This document shows, in pieces, positions 35,652 to 44,933 of a stretch of 64,000 nucleotides of DNA. The stretch is from GCA-2683825 sp965662355. Lineage in GTDB: Bacteria > Planctomycetota > UBA1135 > GCA-002686595. A model generated the notes under the pieces. The model searched no databases and was not told the DNA's origin. It saw only the letters and a program-made list of their open reading frames with translations. A program made the translations under genes and the position numbers. The DNA lies in the NCBI GenBank assembly GCA_965662355.1, contig CBFIHP010000008.1, positions 1-64,000 on the forward strand, read 5' to 3'. How positions within the stretch are numbered: the stretch's first letter is position 1; the number at the start of each line of letters is the position of its first letter.

Positions 35652-37310
35652 CTACCTCAGGTTCAGCTCGATCGTGTCCAGAGCTTGCTGGATCTCGACG
35701 GGAAGTCTCTCGGGAGAGAACTTGTACATGTACATCACCCACGCCACGCCGCCGACCAAGATGGCGGTCGAAAAGCCGACCATGGCGCGTCGGAACTGGA
35801 CCCTGCGTAACTCGGCCTGGGTGACGATGGGCTCGATCGCGCCCAGCACGGGCACCGACATGACGCCGGCCAGCTCGGTCACTGTGCGATAGGAGTTGTG
35901 ACCGTACTCGACGATCAGGGATAGGAACATCCCGAAGGCAAGCCCGAGGAGTCCCGTGAAAAACACGATAAACCACGGGTTCGGCTCGACCGCTTTCGGA
36001 TCAGCTTTGGCATCCTCGGCGATCGAGTATGGCCGACCCGCTCCTTCCTCGAGGATGGCCACGGAACGGCCCGTGTCGGCCAGGGCCAGGGACACCGTCT
36101 CGTAGTTCTGGCGGGCGAGGTTCAGATCCGTGGAGAGCTGGTGGAGATCCTCGTACTTCTTCGTGCGTCCGGCGATCTCCTTATCGAGCTCGGCGATCAG
36201 CTCGTCCGCGCGTCGGATCTCGCGCTCGTACCCCGCGACCGCGGTCTGTTTTTCATCGCGCTCCTTGGCAAGCTCCAGCTTGCGTTCGTTCGGGACGGCC
36301 ACCTTGATCGAACCGCCCTCGCGTTCGTTGGCCTGCATGTCGGCGATGCGCTCTTCGAGCCCGGCGATCTTGCGTCCGATTTCCTTGTAGCGAGTGTTCA
36401 GAGGCGTCAGACGATCCCGCACCTCCTCCATCTTCGTGATCTCCAGCAGGGCCTCGGAAATGTCCTTTCCCTGATCGACCCCGTCGTCGACCCGGTCTTC
36501 GAAGGTCTCGGGCGGCTCGAGGTCATACATCTGCTGCAAGCGTTCGAGTTGCCCCTGGGCATTCTCGAGGGACTGCCAAGCTTCACTGCGACGGGTCCGC
36601 TGGGTGAGAAGATCGTTGTAGACGAAATCGTTGTCAGGCCCTGGGCGACCGGTGGGCCGGATCACGAGCGCCTGCGGATCGATCTGGAGTTCCCGTCCCA
36701 GCTCGAACTGTCGGCTCTCGAGCTCGGTCAGCTCCTTCTGTGCCAGGGCCTTCTGATCGAAGTACGCGGCATGCTCCTTCTTCAGTGCCAGGAGGTCAAA
36801 GGCAACGACATCCTCGATCCACGTGTCACGCAACTGGTTCAGGAACCTGGGGGCGCGCTCCATCACCGGATCCTGGTAGATGATCTTGACGAAGGTGGAC
36901 GAGAGGCTCGCTTTCTTGTCCTTCTCGTCCATGTCGATCTCGAGGTTGTCCCGCACCATCTTCACGAACTCGCTCTGATCCAAGGGACCCGCGCGGTGAT
37001 ACTCGGGCCAGCTCTCGAGGTCGCCCTCGATCACCTTGGTGATGCGCATGATGTTCTTGATGTGGTGCTCGGCATTGGGCACCTCGCGCGCAGCGGCCGA
37101 CTGATTGGGGTTCCGGAGCTGGTAGTCCGTGCTGACCCGCGCCGGCTTGATCTCGATCTTCGTCTCGACGACGTATTTCTTCGGAATGATGACCGCGAAG
37201 GCCGACCCGAGGGTCAAGAAGAACAGGCACGGCATCAGCATCATCCACTTCCTCTTTTTGAGGACGTGGATGAAGTCCTGGATCTGAGCCTGTGCTTGGG
37301 GTTCGAGCAT
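35652..37310 (-). CDS. Polysaccharide chain-length determinant (Wzz/GumC-like)
   Basis: Inner-membrane co-polymerase of 552 residues. Two membrane helices (about 20-42 near KKRKWMMLMPCLFFLTLGSAF, and about 445-465) enclose a long periplasmic coiled-coil region rich in Glu/Lys/Leu/Arg (about 165-400). A third short hydrophobic helix lies near 515-530. No C-terminal tyrosine-kinase domain is attached (no Walker motifs), so this is the kinase-less type found in exosortase-linked loci. It controls chain length and couples to the Wza-like exporter whose gene starts 17 bases upstream. Confidence 0.92.
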   Translation of the reverse strand: MLEPQAQAQIQDFIHVLKKRKWMMLMPCLFFLTLGSAFAVIIPKKYVVETKIEIKPARVSTDYQLRNPNQSAAAREVPNAEHHIKNIMRITKVIEGDLESWPEYHRAGPLDQSEFVKMVRDNLEIDMDEKDKKASLSSTFVKIIYQDPVMERAPRFLNQLRDTWIEDVVAFDLLALKKEHAAYFDQKALAQKELTELESRQFELGRELQIDPQALVIRPTGRPGPDNDFVYNDLLTQRTRRSEAWQSLENAQGQLERLQQMYDLEPPETFEDRVDDGVDQGKDISEALLEITKMEEVRDRLTPLNTRYKEIGRKIAGLEERIADMQANEREGGSIKVAVPNERKLELAKERDEKQTAVAGYEREIRRADELIAELDKEIAGRTKKYEDLHQLSTDLNLARQNYETVSLALADTGRSVAILEEGAGRPYSIAEDAKADPKAVEPNPWFIVFFTGLLGLAFGMFLSLIVEYGHNSYRTVTELAGVMSVPVLGAIEPIVTQAELRRVQFRRAMVGFSTAILVGGVAWVMYMYKFSPERLPVEIQQALDTIELNLR

Positions 37311-37327
37311 GGTGTCGCGCTAGCAGT

Positions 37328-38128
37328 CTAGAAGAAGTTGTTGTTCCCGCCTCGCCGACCGCCTCGGCCGAAGGCCAAGTTGGGGTTGTCGAGGAAGAAG
37401 ATCGCGAGGAAAACATCCCTGAAAACGCTGATGATGGGCACGAAGAGCCCCGAGATGAAGTCCGCGATGCTCTGCAGGAAGGTCGAGGGCACGAAGATGA
37501 TGTCGTATTCCTGGACCGGGATGTTGTAGGTCGAATCTCCCCGCTCCCACAGGTCAGAAACGTTGGCTTCGATGATCAGGGGATTGCGCGGATCCGCCCG
37601 AATCAGCCGTACGCGCCCCAGATTGGCCGCGTTGGGTCGGGGCCCGGCCAGGAGCACGGCCTCGAACAGGGTCAGGTCGCCCTTGAAGTCGTAGGCGCCC
37701 TTCTTCTGGACCTGCCCAAGGACGTAGTAGACCTTGCGGCCGCCCGTGCGGATCGTGACCTTGATGTCCGTCTCGCGGTAGTAGGGCGAGAGCTTCTGCG
37801 TCAGATAGCTCTCGAGTTCGCTGCGGGTATACCCCGCGACCCACACCGCCCCCACCTGATCCACGAGGATCGTCCCGTCGACATCGACCGTGCGGGTGGC
37901 CCCGATCTCGGTGTTGTAGGTGTCGACGAAGGTGATCGAATCGCCGATCGAGACGTAGTTCTGCTCCTGGGAGTTGCCGATGTAGCGCTTCCCGAAGCCC
38001 TCCTGGTTCAGGTACTGGAGGAGCCTCTTGTCCGGCAGATAGGTGGCACAGCCGGAGAGAGCGACCATCGGGCCGATCGTGACCAGGCCGGCAAGAAACA
38101 GCGCGAGGGAGCGTCGGAATGAGGTCAT
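37328..38128 (-). CDS. Polysaccharide export lipoprotein (Wza-like)
   Basis: Outer-membrane polysaccharide exporter of 266 residues. The lipobox is LSGC with the acylated cysteine near residue 27. A polysaccharide export domain (about 55-135: VSIGDSITFVDTYNT, TVDVDGTILV) is followed by a SLBB domain (about 145-215: VYYVLGQVQKKGAY). A hydrophobic segment (IADFISGLFVPIISVFRDVFL) and a Gly/Arg/Asn/Phe-rich tail close the protein. First gene of the export sub-operon Wza-Wzz-ligase-amidotransferase. Confidence 0.93.
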   Translation of the reverse strand: MTSFRRSLALFLAGLVTIGPMVALSGCATYLPDKRLLQYLNQEGFGKRYIGNSQEQNYVSIGDSITFVDTYNTEIGATRTVDVDGTILVDQVGAVWVAGYTRSELESYLTQKLSPYYRETDIKVTIRTGGRKVYYVLGQVQKKGAYDFKGDLTLFEAVLLAGPRPNAANLGRVRLIRADPRNPLIIEANVSDLWERGDSTYNIPVQEYDIIFVPSTFLQSIADFISGLFVPIISVFRDVFLAIFFLDNPNLAFGRGGRRGGNNNFF

Positions 38129-38179
38129 CTTCAGAGCGCCTTCTCTCTTGGGGGCTCGAGAGGAGGAAATGGGAATCCG

Positions 38180-38196
38180 GGGGTCCTATCGACCCC
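38180..38196 (-). promoter_or_regulatory. Stem-loop in the leader of the polysaccharide export genes
   Basis: A perfect GGGGTC-CTATC-GACCCC hairpin lies about 50-70 bases upstream of the Wza-like start. It is inside the 169-base gap after rmlB, which also has a run of eight C and a GC-rich imperfect hairpin at 38245-38270. It may be a leader hairpin or operator; no U-run follows, so it is not an intrinsic terminator. Confidence 0.3.
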
Positions 38197-38297
38197 ATCC
38201 CCCCCCAGGTGAACGCGCAAGGGGGTGTTTTTTCCCGCCTTTTGAGCCCCGGAGAGCACTCCAGGGGGCTTGGACGGCGGAGGGATAGGGCGTGGGG

Positions 38298-39335
38298 CTA
38301 AGTTCGTGCGCCGTACTGGCGCTCGTAGTAGTCTCGATAAGCTCCGCTGCGGAGGTTCTGAAGCCAGTCGGTGTGGGCGGCGTACCACTCGATCGTCTCG
38401 GGCAGTGCCTTCTCAAAGGTGAATCGGGGTTCCCAGCCGAGGGTCCGCTTGATCTTGGACGCGTCGATCGCGTAGCGGCGGTCGTGGCCGGGTCGGTCGG
38501 TGACGTAGCGGATCAGGCTCTCGGGCTTCCCCATGACCTTCAAGATCATCCGCACGATCTCGATGTTCGGGTATTCGTTGTTGCCGCCGATGTTGTAGAC
38601 CTCGCCCGGCTCGCCCTTTTCGAGCACGCACAAGAGCGCCTCGCAATGATCGCGCACATAAAGCCAGTCGCGCACGTTCATGCCGTCGCCGTAGACAGGC
38701 AGGTCCTTGTCCTCCGAGGCATTGGCGATCATCAGTGGGATCAGCTTCTCCGGAAACTGAAAGGGCCCGTAGTTGTTCGAGCAACGCGTGATCAGCCCGG
38801 GGAAGCCATGGGTCTCGACGGCGGCGCGCACGAAGAAATCGCCCGCAGCCTTGCTGGCCGAATACGGTGAATTCGGGGCCAGCGGTGTCTCTTCGGTGAA
38901 GAGCCCCGTATCCCCGAGGGAGCCATACACCTCGTCGGTCCCCACGTTCAGGAAACGCTCTACGCCGCGCGAACGGCACTCGTCGAGGAGCACCTGCACG
39001 CCTTTGACGTTGGCCTCGACGAAAGGCAAGCCCGAGAGGATCGAGCGATCGACGTGACTCTCCGCGGCGAAGTGCACCACGTGGATGGCGCTCCCCTCCG
39101 GTTGTTCGAGGGCCTCGAGAGCCCGAGCGACGTCCTCGGATTTGCCGACGTCACCGTTGACGAAGGTGTAGTTCTCGTTTTTTTCGAGTGCGACCAGGTT
39201 CTCGAGGTTGCCGGCGTAGGTGAGCGCATCGAGATTGACGAGCTTCCAGTCCGGCCGTGTCTCTGCGAGAAGATGGATGAAGTTGCTGCCGATGAAGCCT
39301 GCTCCACCGGTGACGAGACAGCCAACGCGACTCAT
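38298..39335 (-). CDS. rfbB: dTDP-glucose 4,6-dehydratase
   Basis: RmlB, 345 residues, short-chain dehydrogenase of the extended type. NAD-binding TGGAGFIGSNF is at about 8-18, the catalytic Tyr-Lys motif is SPYSASKAAGD, and TRCSNNYGPFQFPEKLIPL and GDGMNVRDWLYVRDHC are specific for dTDP-glucose dehydratase. It makes dTDP-4-keto-6-deoxyglucose, the precursor of dTDP-rhamnose and other deoxysugars. The ATG overlaps the rmlD stop (ATGA). Confidence 0.96.
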   Translation of the reverse strand: MSRVGCLVTGGAGFIGSNFIHLLAETRPDWKLVNLDALTYAGNLENLVALEKNENYTFVNGDVGKSEDVARALEALEQPEGSAIHVVHFAAESHVDRSILSGLPFVEANVKGVQVLLDECRSRGVERFLNVGTDEVYGSLGDTGLFTEETPLAPNSPYSASKAAGDFFVRAAVETHGFPGLITRCSNNYGPFQFPEKLIPLMIANASEDKDLPVYGDGMNVRDWLYVRDHCEALLCVLEKGEPGEVYNIGGNNEYPNIEIVRMILKVMGKPESLIRYVTDRPGHDRRYAIDASKIKRTLGWEPRFTFEKALPETIEWYAAHTDWLQNLRSGAYRDYYERQYGART

Positions 39336-40228
39336 GATCTGATGAGGGATTCGGCCCTGAGGAAGTTCTGGAGGGCGGTGCGCCAGGGCGCGAGCGCACG
39401 GCCGCGAAGTTCGGTCAAAGCGCTACAGTCGAGGACGCTGTAGGCGGGCCGCGGCGCCGGCCGGGGGAATTCCTCGCTGGCGCAGGGCTGGATCGGGGTC
39501 GTGTCTCCACATAGCTCGAGGGTCGCCTTGGCGAAGTCGAACCAGCTGGCCTCGCCCTCGCAGGCCCCATGAAACGTCCCCTGGGCCTTCTTCTGCAGCA
39601 CGTCCCAGAGGGCGGGCGACAGCTCCAGCGTCGAGGTCGGTGATCCCATCTGATCCTGTACGACCCTCAACTCGGGAAGTTGGGACGCCAAGCGCAGGAT
39701 CGTGCCCGGGAAGTGATTCCCGCGCGGTCCGTACAGCCACTGGGTCCGTACGACCGCCAGCCCCTCGGGATGGGCGGCCCGGGCGCGCTCCTCGCCTTCC
39801 ATCTTCGTGCGCCCGTACACCCCCAGAGGATCCGTGGGATCGTCCGGACGATAGGGTCGCTTGCCCTGGCCGTCGAAAACGAAATCGGTGCTGACGAGGA
39901 GCATCTCGATCCCGCGTCGAGCCGCGGCTCGGGCCACGACCTCGGGAGCGATGGCGTTGACCCGGTGGGCGAGTTCCTCTTCCTCTTCGGCCTTGTCCAC
40001 CGCCGTGTAGGCCGCTGGATGCAGGATGCCATCGACCTGCCCGAGTCCATCGATGAGTGCTTCACACTGTGCTTCGTCGGTCAGGTCGCAACCGCCGTGG
40101 GCGAAGCTCGGGCCGCCTTCGGCACCGACTTCAACCAGGTCGGTTCCGATCGCCTCCACACCGGCCGGTGCATCGAGGAGCAGCTGGCTGCCCAGCATTC
40201 CCGCTGCGCCGGTCACGAGCACACGCAA
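39332..40228 (-). CDS. rfbD: dTDP-4-dehydrorhamnose reductase
   Basis: RmlD, about 298 residues, reduces dTDP-4-keto-L-rhamnose to dTDP-L-rhamnose. TTG 40228, four bases after the rmlA stop and preceded by AAAGGG, gives the normal N-terminus RVLVTGAAGMLGSQLL; a GTG at 40264 inside rmlA is less likely. Motifs: HPAAYTAVDKAEEE, STDFVFDGQG, VYGRTKMEGE (catalytic Tyr/Lys) and RTQWLYGP. The overlap with rmlB shows coupled translation. Confidence 0.93.
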   Translation of the reverse strand: MRVLVTGAAGMLGSQLLLDAPAGVEAIGTDLVEVGAEGGPSFAHGGCDLTDEAQCEALIDGLGQVDGILHPAAYTAVDKAEEEEELAHRVNAIAPEVVARAAARRGIEMLLVSTDFVFDGQGKRPYRPDDPTDPLGVYGRTKMEGEERARAAHPEGLAVVRTQWLYGPRGNHFPGTILRLASQLPELRVVQDQMGSPTSTLELSPALWDVLQKKAQGTFHGACEGEASWFDFAKATLELCGDTTPIQPCASEEFPRPAPRPAYSVLDCSALTELRGRALAPWRTALQNFLRAESLIRS

Positions 40229-40232
40229 GAAA

Positions 40233-40976
40233 TCAGCCCTTTTGCTTTTCGGCGTGATTGGCACCGCCCTCGGAGACGAGGTTCGCCGCCTTGCGCAGAG
40301 AGTCGAAGGTACCCGCGTCGGTCCACCACCCCTCGAGGACCTCGTAGGTCATCGAGCTGTCGCGGATGTACCAGTTGTTCACGTCGGTGATCTCGAGTTC
40401 GCCCCGGTCCGAGGGCTCGAGGGTCTTGATGATCTGGAAGACGCGCGCGTCGTACATATAGATTCCGATGACCGCGAGGTTCGACACCGGTTTCTTGGGC
40501 TTCTCCTCGATCCCGACGACCTTGTCGCCCTTGAGATCGGCCACGCCAAAGCGCTCGGGGTCGTCGACCTCTTTCAACATGATCTTGGCGCCACCCGCCT
40601 GCTCGCGGAAGTTGCGCGCTGCGCGGGCGATGTTCAGCTCGATGATGTTGTCACCGAGAATCACGCAGATCTCCTCGCCCGCGGCCCAGTGCTCGCACAA
40701 ACCGAGGGCCTCGGCGATCCCGCCTTCACCCTTTTGATAGGTGTAGTTGAGGTGCTTCAGCCCGAAATCCGAGCCGTTGCCGAGCAGACTGAGGAAGTCG
40801 CCGGACTTCTTGCCCCCCGTGACGATCATGATGTCGGTGATCCCGGCGTTGACCAGGGCCTCGATCGGGTAATAGATCATCGGCCGATCGAAGATCGGCA
40901 GGAGGTGCTTGTTCGTGATCTTGGTCAGCGGGTAGAGCCGCGTTCCAAGACCGCCGGCGAGAATGACGCCTTTCAT
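40233..40976 (-). CDS. rfbA: Glucose-1-phosphate thymidylyltransferase, short type
   Basis: RmlA-like nucleotidyltransferase of 247 residues. The signature LAGGLGTRLYPLT is at the N-terminus and PMIYYPIEALVNAGI follows. The canonical SKQLLP box reads NKHLLP here and the protein is the short (about 240-residue) form without the C-terminal extension, so it could be a short-form RmlA or a related sugar-1-phosphate nucleotidyltransferase. The rmlD and rmlB neighbours favour dTDP-glucose synthesis. ATG start at 40976. Confidence 0.88.
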   Translation of the reverse strand: MKGVILAGGLGTRLYPLTKITNKHLLPIFDRPMIYYPIEALVNAGITDIMIVTGGKKSGDFLSLLGNGSDFGLKHLNYTYQKGEGGIAEALGLCEHWAAGEEICVILGDNIIELNIARAARNFREQAGGAKIMLKEVDDPERFGVADLKGDKVVGIEEKPKKPVSNLAVIGIYMYDARVFQIIKTLEPSDRGELEITDVNNWYIRDSSMTYEVLEGWWTDAGTFDSLRKAANLVSEGGANHAEKQKG

Positions 40977-41057
40977 GTCGGATTCGAAGTGAGGGCCTGG
41001 GCGGGCCGAGAGGGTAACGGGTCCTCAGGAGACCTGTCACCCCCTCTTTTGGTCCGA

Positions 41058-42041
41058 TCATCCCATCTTCTGGTCCGAGCCATGGGCCACCTTGTTCTCG
41101 TGGTCCCGATACCAGCTGAGGAAGCGCTCCAGCCCCTCGCGCAGGCCCACCTGGGGGTCGTAGCCCAGATCCCGGCGCGCCTTCCCGACATCCGCGTACG
41201 TGTGCAGCATGTCGCCCGGCTGGCTCGGTTGGCGATCGAGAATCGGCTCGACATCGCAGACCTGGCCGATGGCCTCCACCAGCTCGGTCAAGGAGATGGT
41301 CTGGGACTCGCCCAGGTTGTAGATCGCGAAACCCGACGAGCGGTCGAGGGCCGCGACGACCCCCTGCACGATGTCGTCGATGTAGGTGTAGTCCCGGCGC
41401 GTCGTCCCGTCGCCGAAGAAGGGGATCGGATCTCCGTCCAGCACGTTGCGCACGAAACGGTGAATCGCCATCTCCGGCCGCTGGCGCGGTCCGTAGACAG
41501 TGAAGAACCGTAGGCAGCAGACATCGTTTCCGTAGAGGTGGTGGTGGGTGCAGCAGAACAGTTCGCCCGCCCGCTTCGAGGCGGCATACGGCGAGACCGG
41601 AGTCGGCACACGATCGTCCTCGGCGAAGGGCACCTTCTGGTTGGCCCCGTACACGCTGGAAGAAGAGGCGAACACCAGCTGGACACGGGGGCGCTCCTCG
41701 AGCTCTTTCAGTAGCAACTGCGTACCGCGGATGTTCACGTCAGCGTACAGGAGTGGATCACTGAGGGACGGACGAACTCCCGCCATGGCTGCCAGGTGCA
41801 CGACCGCGTCGAAGTCTTCGCGCGCGAAGAGCCTCGCCAGAAGATCGGAGTCCCGGATGTCCCCGCGTTCGATGCGCACGTCGGGATGCTCCGCCAGCCG
41901 GGCGATGTTCGATTCCTTGATCGTGGGGTCGTAGAAGTCGTTGAAATTGTCGAGGATGCAGATGCGATCTCCGCGCTGCACCAGCTTTTCTGCGACGTGA
42001 GAGCCGATGAAGCCGGCTCCTCCTGTGACTAGGATATTCAT
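41058..42041 (-). CDS. NAD-dependent nucleotide-sugar epimerase, UDP-glucuronate 4-epimerase-like
   Basis: Extended short-chain dehydrogenase, 327 residues. NAD motif TGGAGFIGSHVAEKL, active-site YAASKRAGE (in PVSPYAASK), and DNFNDFYDPTIKESNI, FFTVYGPRQRPEMAIHRFV and DGTTRRDYTYIDDIV are typical of UDP-glucuronate/UDP-glucose 4-epimerases. It probably interconverts UDP-GlcA and UDP-GalA or a related pair for the polysaccharide. Substrate assignment by motif only. Confidence 0.88.
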   Translation of the reverse strand: MNILVTGGAGFIGSHVAEKLVQRGDRICILDNFNDFYDPTIKESNIARLAEHPDVRIERGDIRDSDLLARLFAREDFDAVVHLAAMAGVRPSLSDPLLYADVNIRGTQLLLKELEERPRVQLVFASSSSVYGANQKVPFAEDDRVPTPVSPYAASKRAGELFCCTHHHLYGNDVCCLRFFTVYGPRQRPEMAIHRFVRNVLDGDPIPFFGDGTTRRDYTYIDDIVQGVVAALDRSSGFAIYNLGESQTISLTELVEAIGQVCDVEPILDRQPSQPGDMLHTYADVGKARRDLGYDPQVGLREGLERFLSWYRDHENKVAHGSDQKMG

Positions 42042-42052
42042 GCGATTCGGGA

Positions 42053-43894
42053 CTACTCGACCGTCACGCTCTTGGCCAGGTTGCGCGGCTTGTCGATATC
42101 ACAGCCGAGCTTCCGCGCGATGAAATAAGAGAATAGTTGCAGCGGGATCACATTCAAGAGAGGCGAAAGCCACGGACCGACATCGGGAACTTCCACGGCC
42201 TCGTCCGCAACCGACATGCTAGCGGCATCCGTGCCGATGCAGATAACGGGGCCACCGCGTGCCCGCACCTGTTCGATGTTCTGGCGCACCTTGCTGGCGA
42301 CGGAATCGTTTGACGCCAAGACGACGGTGGTCATCTCGGGCTCGATCATCGCGATCGGCCCGTGCTTCATCTCACCCGCGGGATAGCCCTCGGCGTGCTT
42401 GTAGGAGATCTCCTTCAACTTCAGGGCTCCTTCCAGAGCGATCGGATAGTTGACTCCACGGCCGAGGAACAAGAATCCCTTGGCACCGACGTGCCGCTCG
42501 GCGAGTTTCTCGATGCGCTTCGACATGCTCTCGTCGCACAGGCTTTCGACGTAGGGCCGCACCTTGCGTAGCTCTTCCAGACGCTCGCGTGCGACAGCTT
42601 CGTCGAGATGCCCGCGGGCACGTCCGGCGCGGATCGCGAACAGATACATGGCCACCAACATGCCCATGAAGGCCTTGGTGCTAGCCACGCCGATTTCGGG
42701 CCCGGCCTCGATCAATATCGAGGCGTCCGATTCGCGCACCATGGGGCTCCCGATCGAATTGCAGATCGAAACCTGGGTGCAGCCACGCTGCTTTGCCAGA
42801 CGCAGAGCCGCGAGCGTGTCCGCGGTCTCGCCCGACTGGGAAACCCCGATGGCCAGGGTATCGGGGGCGAGTACCGGGTCGCGGTAGCGGAACTCCGAGG
42901 CGAAATCGACATCCGCTGCGATGCCGCTGAGGCCCTCCATCATGTAGCGCCCGACCAGGGCGGCATGCAACGCCGTTCCACAGGCCAGGAACTGGATGCG
43001 CGAGATCTGCCTCAGGCTCGCGTCCTCGAAGAAATCACCCTCGAGCTCGACCTGCCCCTTGGCCAAGCTGACACGTCCCTTGGCACAGCGTCCGACGACA
43101 TCCGCTTGCTCGTGGATCTCCTTGAGCATGTAGTGCGGCCAGCCGCCCATGCTGCTGGCTCGCGCATCCCATTCGATGCGACGCGCCTCGCGTTGCACCT
43201 CGCGGCCTTCGGCGTCTCGCACCGTGATACGGCCCGGGGAGAGCTCCGCCATGTCACCGTCCTCGAGGAACACGATGTCGCGGCTGTGGGGCAAGAGCGC
43301 CATCACGTCGGATGCGAGGAAGGCACCGTGCTCGCTAGCGGCCGCACAGATCGGCGGGCCCTTGCGCGCGCAAACGAGTTTCGGCTGATCCCCACCGACG
43401 AGAAGCGCAATGGCGTAGTACCCGCTCAAGCGCGCAAGGGCTCGATGAACGGCTTCGTTCAGCTCCAGACCGCTGTCCAGCTCCTTGGCCACGAGATGCG
43501 CCACGATCTCGGTGTCCGTTTCGGAACGCAACGCGATCCCGGACTCCTCCAGCTCGCGACGTAGCTCGAGGTAGTTCTCGATGATGCCGTTGTGCACGAC
43601 CGCAACTCGGCCCACGGTGTCGGTGTGCGGGTGGGCGTTCTCGTCGGTCGGGGGACCATGGGTCGCCCAGCGCGAGTGACCGATACCGATCGAGGCATTC
43701 GCCAGGTCCCCGTCCCCCAGAGCCTTTTCGAGCTCCTCGATGCGCCCGGCGCGTTTGCGCACAACGAGTTCCGAACCCTGGAGGACACCGACACCTACCG
43801 AGTCATATCCACGGTACTCGAGAACACGCAGCCCCTCGACGAGGATGGGCAGACACGCGTCCTGCTTGAGATAGGCGCCGACGATTCCACACAT
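42053..43894 (-). CDS. glmS: Glutamine-fructose-6-phosphate aminotransferase (isomerizing)
   Basis: Makes glucosamine-6-phosphate, the entry to UDP-GlcNAc for peptidoglycan and polysaccharide, 613 residues. Class II glutaminase domain with Cys2 (MCGIVGAY), HSRWATHG and HNGIIENY. Two SIS domains follow (CGTALHAALVGRY, GVSQSGETADTL, CNSIGSPMVRESD), and the C-terminus ends DKPRNLAKSVTVE as in all GlmS. Eleven bases upstream of the epimerase gene. I found no glmS ribozyme signature in the 11-base gap upstream. Confidence 0.97.
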   Translation of the reverse strand: MCGIVGAYLKQDACLPILVEGLRVLEYRGYDSVGVGVLQGSELVVRKRAGRIEELEKALGDGDLANASIGIGHSRWATHGPPTDENAHPHTDTVGRVAVVHNGIIENYLELRRELEESGIALRSETDTEIVAHLVAKELDSGLELNEAVHRALARLSGYYAIALLVGGDQPKLVCARKGPPICAAASEHGAFLASDVMALLPHSRDIVFLEDGDMAELSPGRITVRDAEGREVQREARRIEWDARASSMGGWPHYMLKEIHEQADVVGRCAKGRVSLAKGQVELEGDFFEDASLRQISRIQFLACGTALHAALVGRYMMEGLSGIAADVDFASEFRYRDPVLAPDTLAIGVSQSGETADTLAALRLAKQRGCTQVSICNSIGSPMVRESDASILIEAGPEIGVASTKAFMGMLVAMYLFAIRAGRARGHLDEAVARERLEELRKVRPYVESLCDESMSKRIEKLAERHVGAKGFLFLGRGVNYPIALEGALKLKEISYKHAEGYPAGEMKHGPIAMIEPEMTTVVLASNDSVASKVRQNIEQVRARGGPVICIGTDAASMSVADEAVEVPDVGPWLSPLLNVIPLQLFSYFIARKLGCDIDKPRNLAKSVTVE

Positions 43895-43905
43895 GAGAGC
43901 TTGCC

Positions 43906-44871
43906 CTACTTGCGAACGGGCTCGTTTGTCACCCTGACGTGGCCACGAAAGTATTCCAGGGTGCGACGCAAGCCTTCCTCCAGGTCCACCTCGGGCTCCC
44001 AGTCCAGGAGACTCCTGGCCTTCGAGATATCCGGCTGGCGTACCTTCGGGTCGTCCTGGGGAAGCTCCTTGAAGATGATCTCCGAGGGACTCGCGACCAG
44101 CTCGCGCACCTTCTCGGCAAACTGCAGGATCGTCATCTCGGCCGGGTTGCCGATGTTGGTCGGCATCGACTCGTCGGAGTGCAAGAGTCGCCAGATGCCC
44201 TCGATCAGGTCATCGACGTAGCAGAACGAACGCGTCTGCGAACCGCTGCCGAAGACGGTGATATCCTCGCCGCGCAGGGCCTGGCCCATGAAGGCGGGCA
44301 GCGCGCGACCGTCGTTGAGGCGCATGCGCGGGCCGTACGTGTTGAAGATGCGCACGATGCGCGTCTCGACCCCGTGGTAGCGATGATAGGCCATGGTCAT
44401 GGCCTCGGCGAAGCGCTTGGCCTCGTCGTAGACACCGCGCGGACCCACCGGGTTCACGTTGCCCCAATAGTCTTCCTTCTGCGGGTGGATCAGTGGATCT
44501 CCGTAACACTCCGAAGTCGAAGCGAGCAGGAAGCGCGCCTTCTTGGCGTGCGCCAGCCCCAGTGCCTTGTGTGTTCCGAGTGAGCCAACCTTGAGCGTCT
44601 GGATCGGTAGCTCGAGGTAATCGATCGGACTCGCCGGCGAGGCGAAATGCAGGACGACGTCCAGGTCACCGGCGACGTGAATGAATTCGGTGACGTCCTG
44701 ATGATGGAACTGAAAATCAGGATCGGAGAAGAGGTGCTCGACGTTCGCCAGGTCACCGGTGATCAGGTTGTCCATGCAAACGACCTGGTAGCCGTCAGCA
44801 AGGAAACGATCGCAGAGGTGGCTGCCGAGAAAGCCGGCACCCCCCGTGATGAGTGCGCGGGGTTTTTTCAT
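43906..44871 (-). CDS. UDP-glucuronate decarboxylase (UDP-xylose synthase)
   Basis: Extended short-chain dehydrogenase, 321 residues, from ATG 44871; the open frame further upstream is low-complexity and not part of the protein. NAD-binding TGGAGFLGSHLCDRFL, DNLITGDLANVEHL, HFASPASPIDYL, the catalytic YDEAKRFAEA and RIFNTYGPRM are characteristic of UXS. It converts UDP-glucuronate to UDP-xylose. Located 11 bases before glmS in the same transcript, together supplying pentose and amino sugar donors. Confidence 0.94.
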   Translation of the reverse strand: MKKPRALITGGAGFLGSHLCDRFLADGYQVVCMDNLITGDLANVEHLFSDPDFQFHHQDVTEFIHVAGDLDVVLHFASPASPIDYLELPIQTLKVGSLGTHKALGLAHAKKARFLLASTSECYGDPLIHPQKEDYWGNVNPVGPRGVYDEAKRFAEAMTMAYHRYHGVETRIVRIFNTYGPRMRLNDGRALPAFMGQALRGEDITVFGSGSQTRSFCYVDDLIEGIWRLLHSDESMPTNIGNPAEMTILQFAEKVRELVASPSEIIFKELPQDDPKVRQPDISKARSLLDWEPEVDLEEGLRRTLEYFRGHVRVTNEPVRK

Positions 44872-44933
44872 GTGCGGAGACTCCGGTGAACGGGGCTCTC
44901 GGAATGAATCGTGTTTCAGGGGGAATTCCCAGA

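Noticed and set aside
38245..38270. GC-rich hairpin after rmlB as intrinsic terminator
   Set aside because: On the minus strand the hairpin is followed by A-rich, not T-rich, sequence. On the plus strand nothing is transcribed into it.
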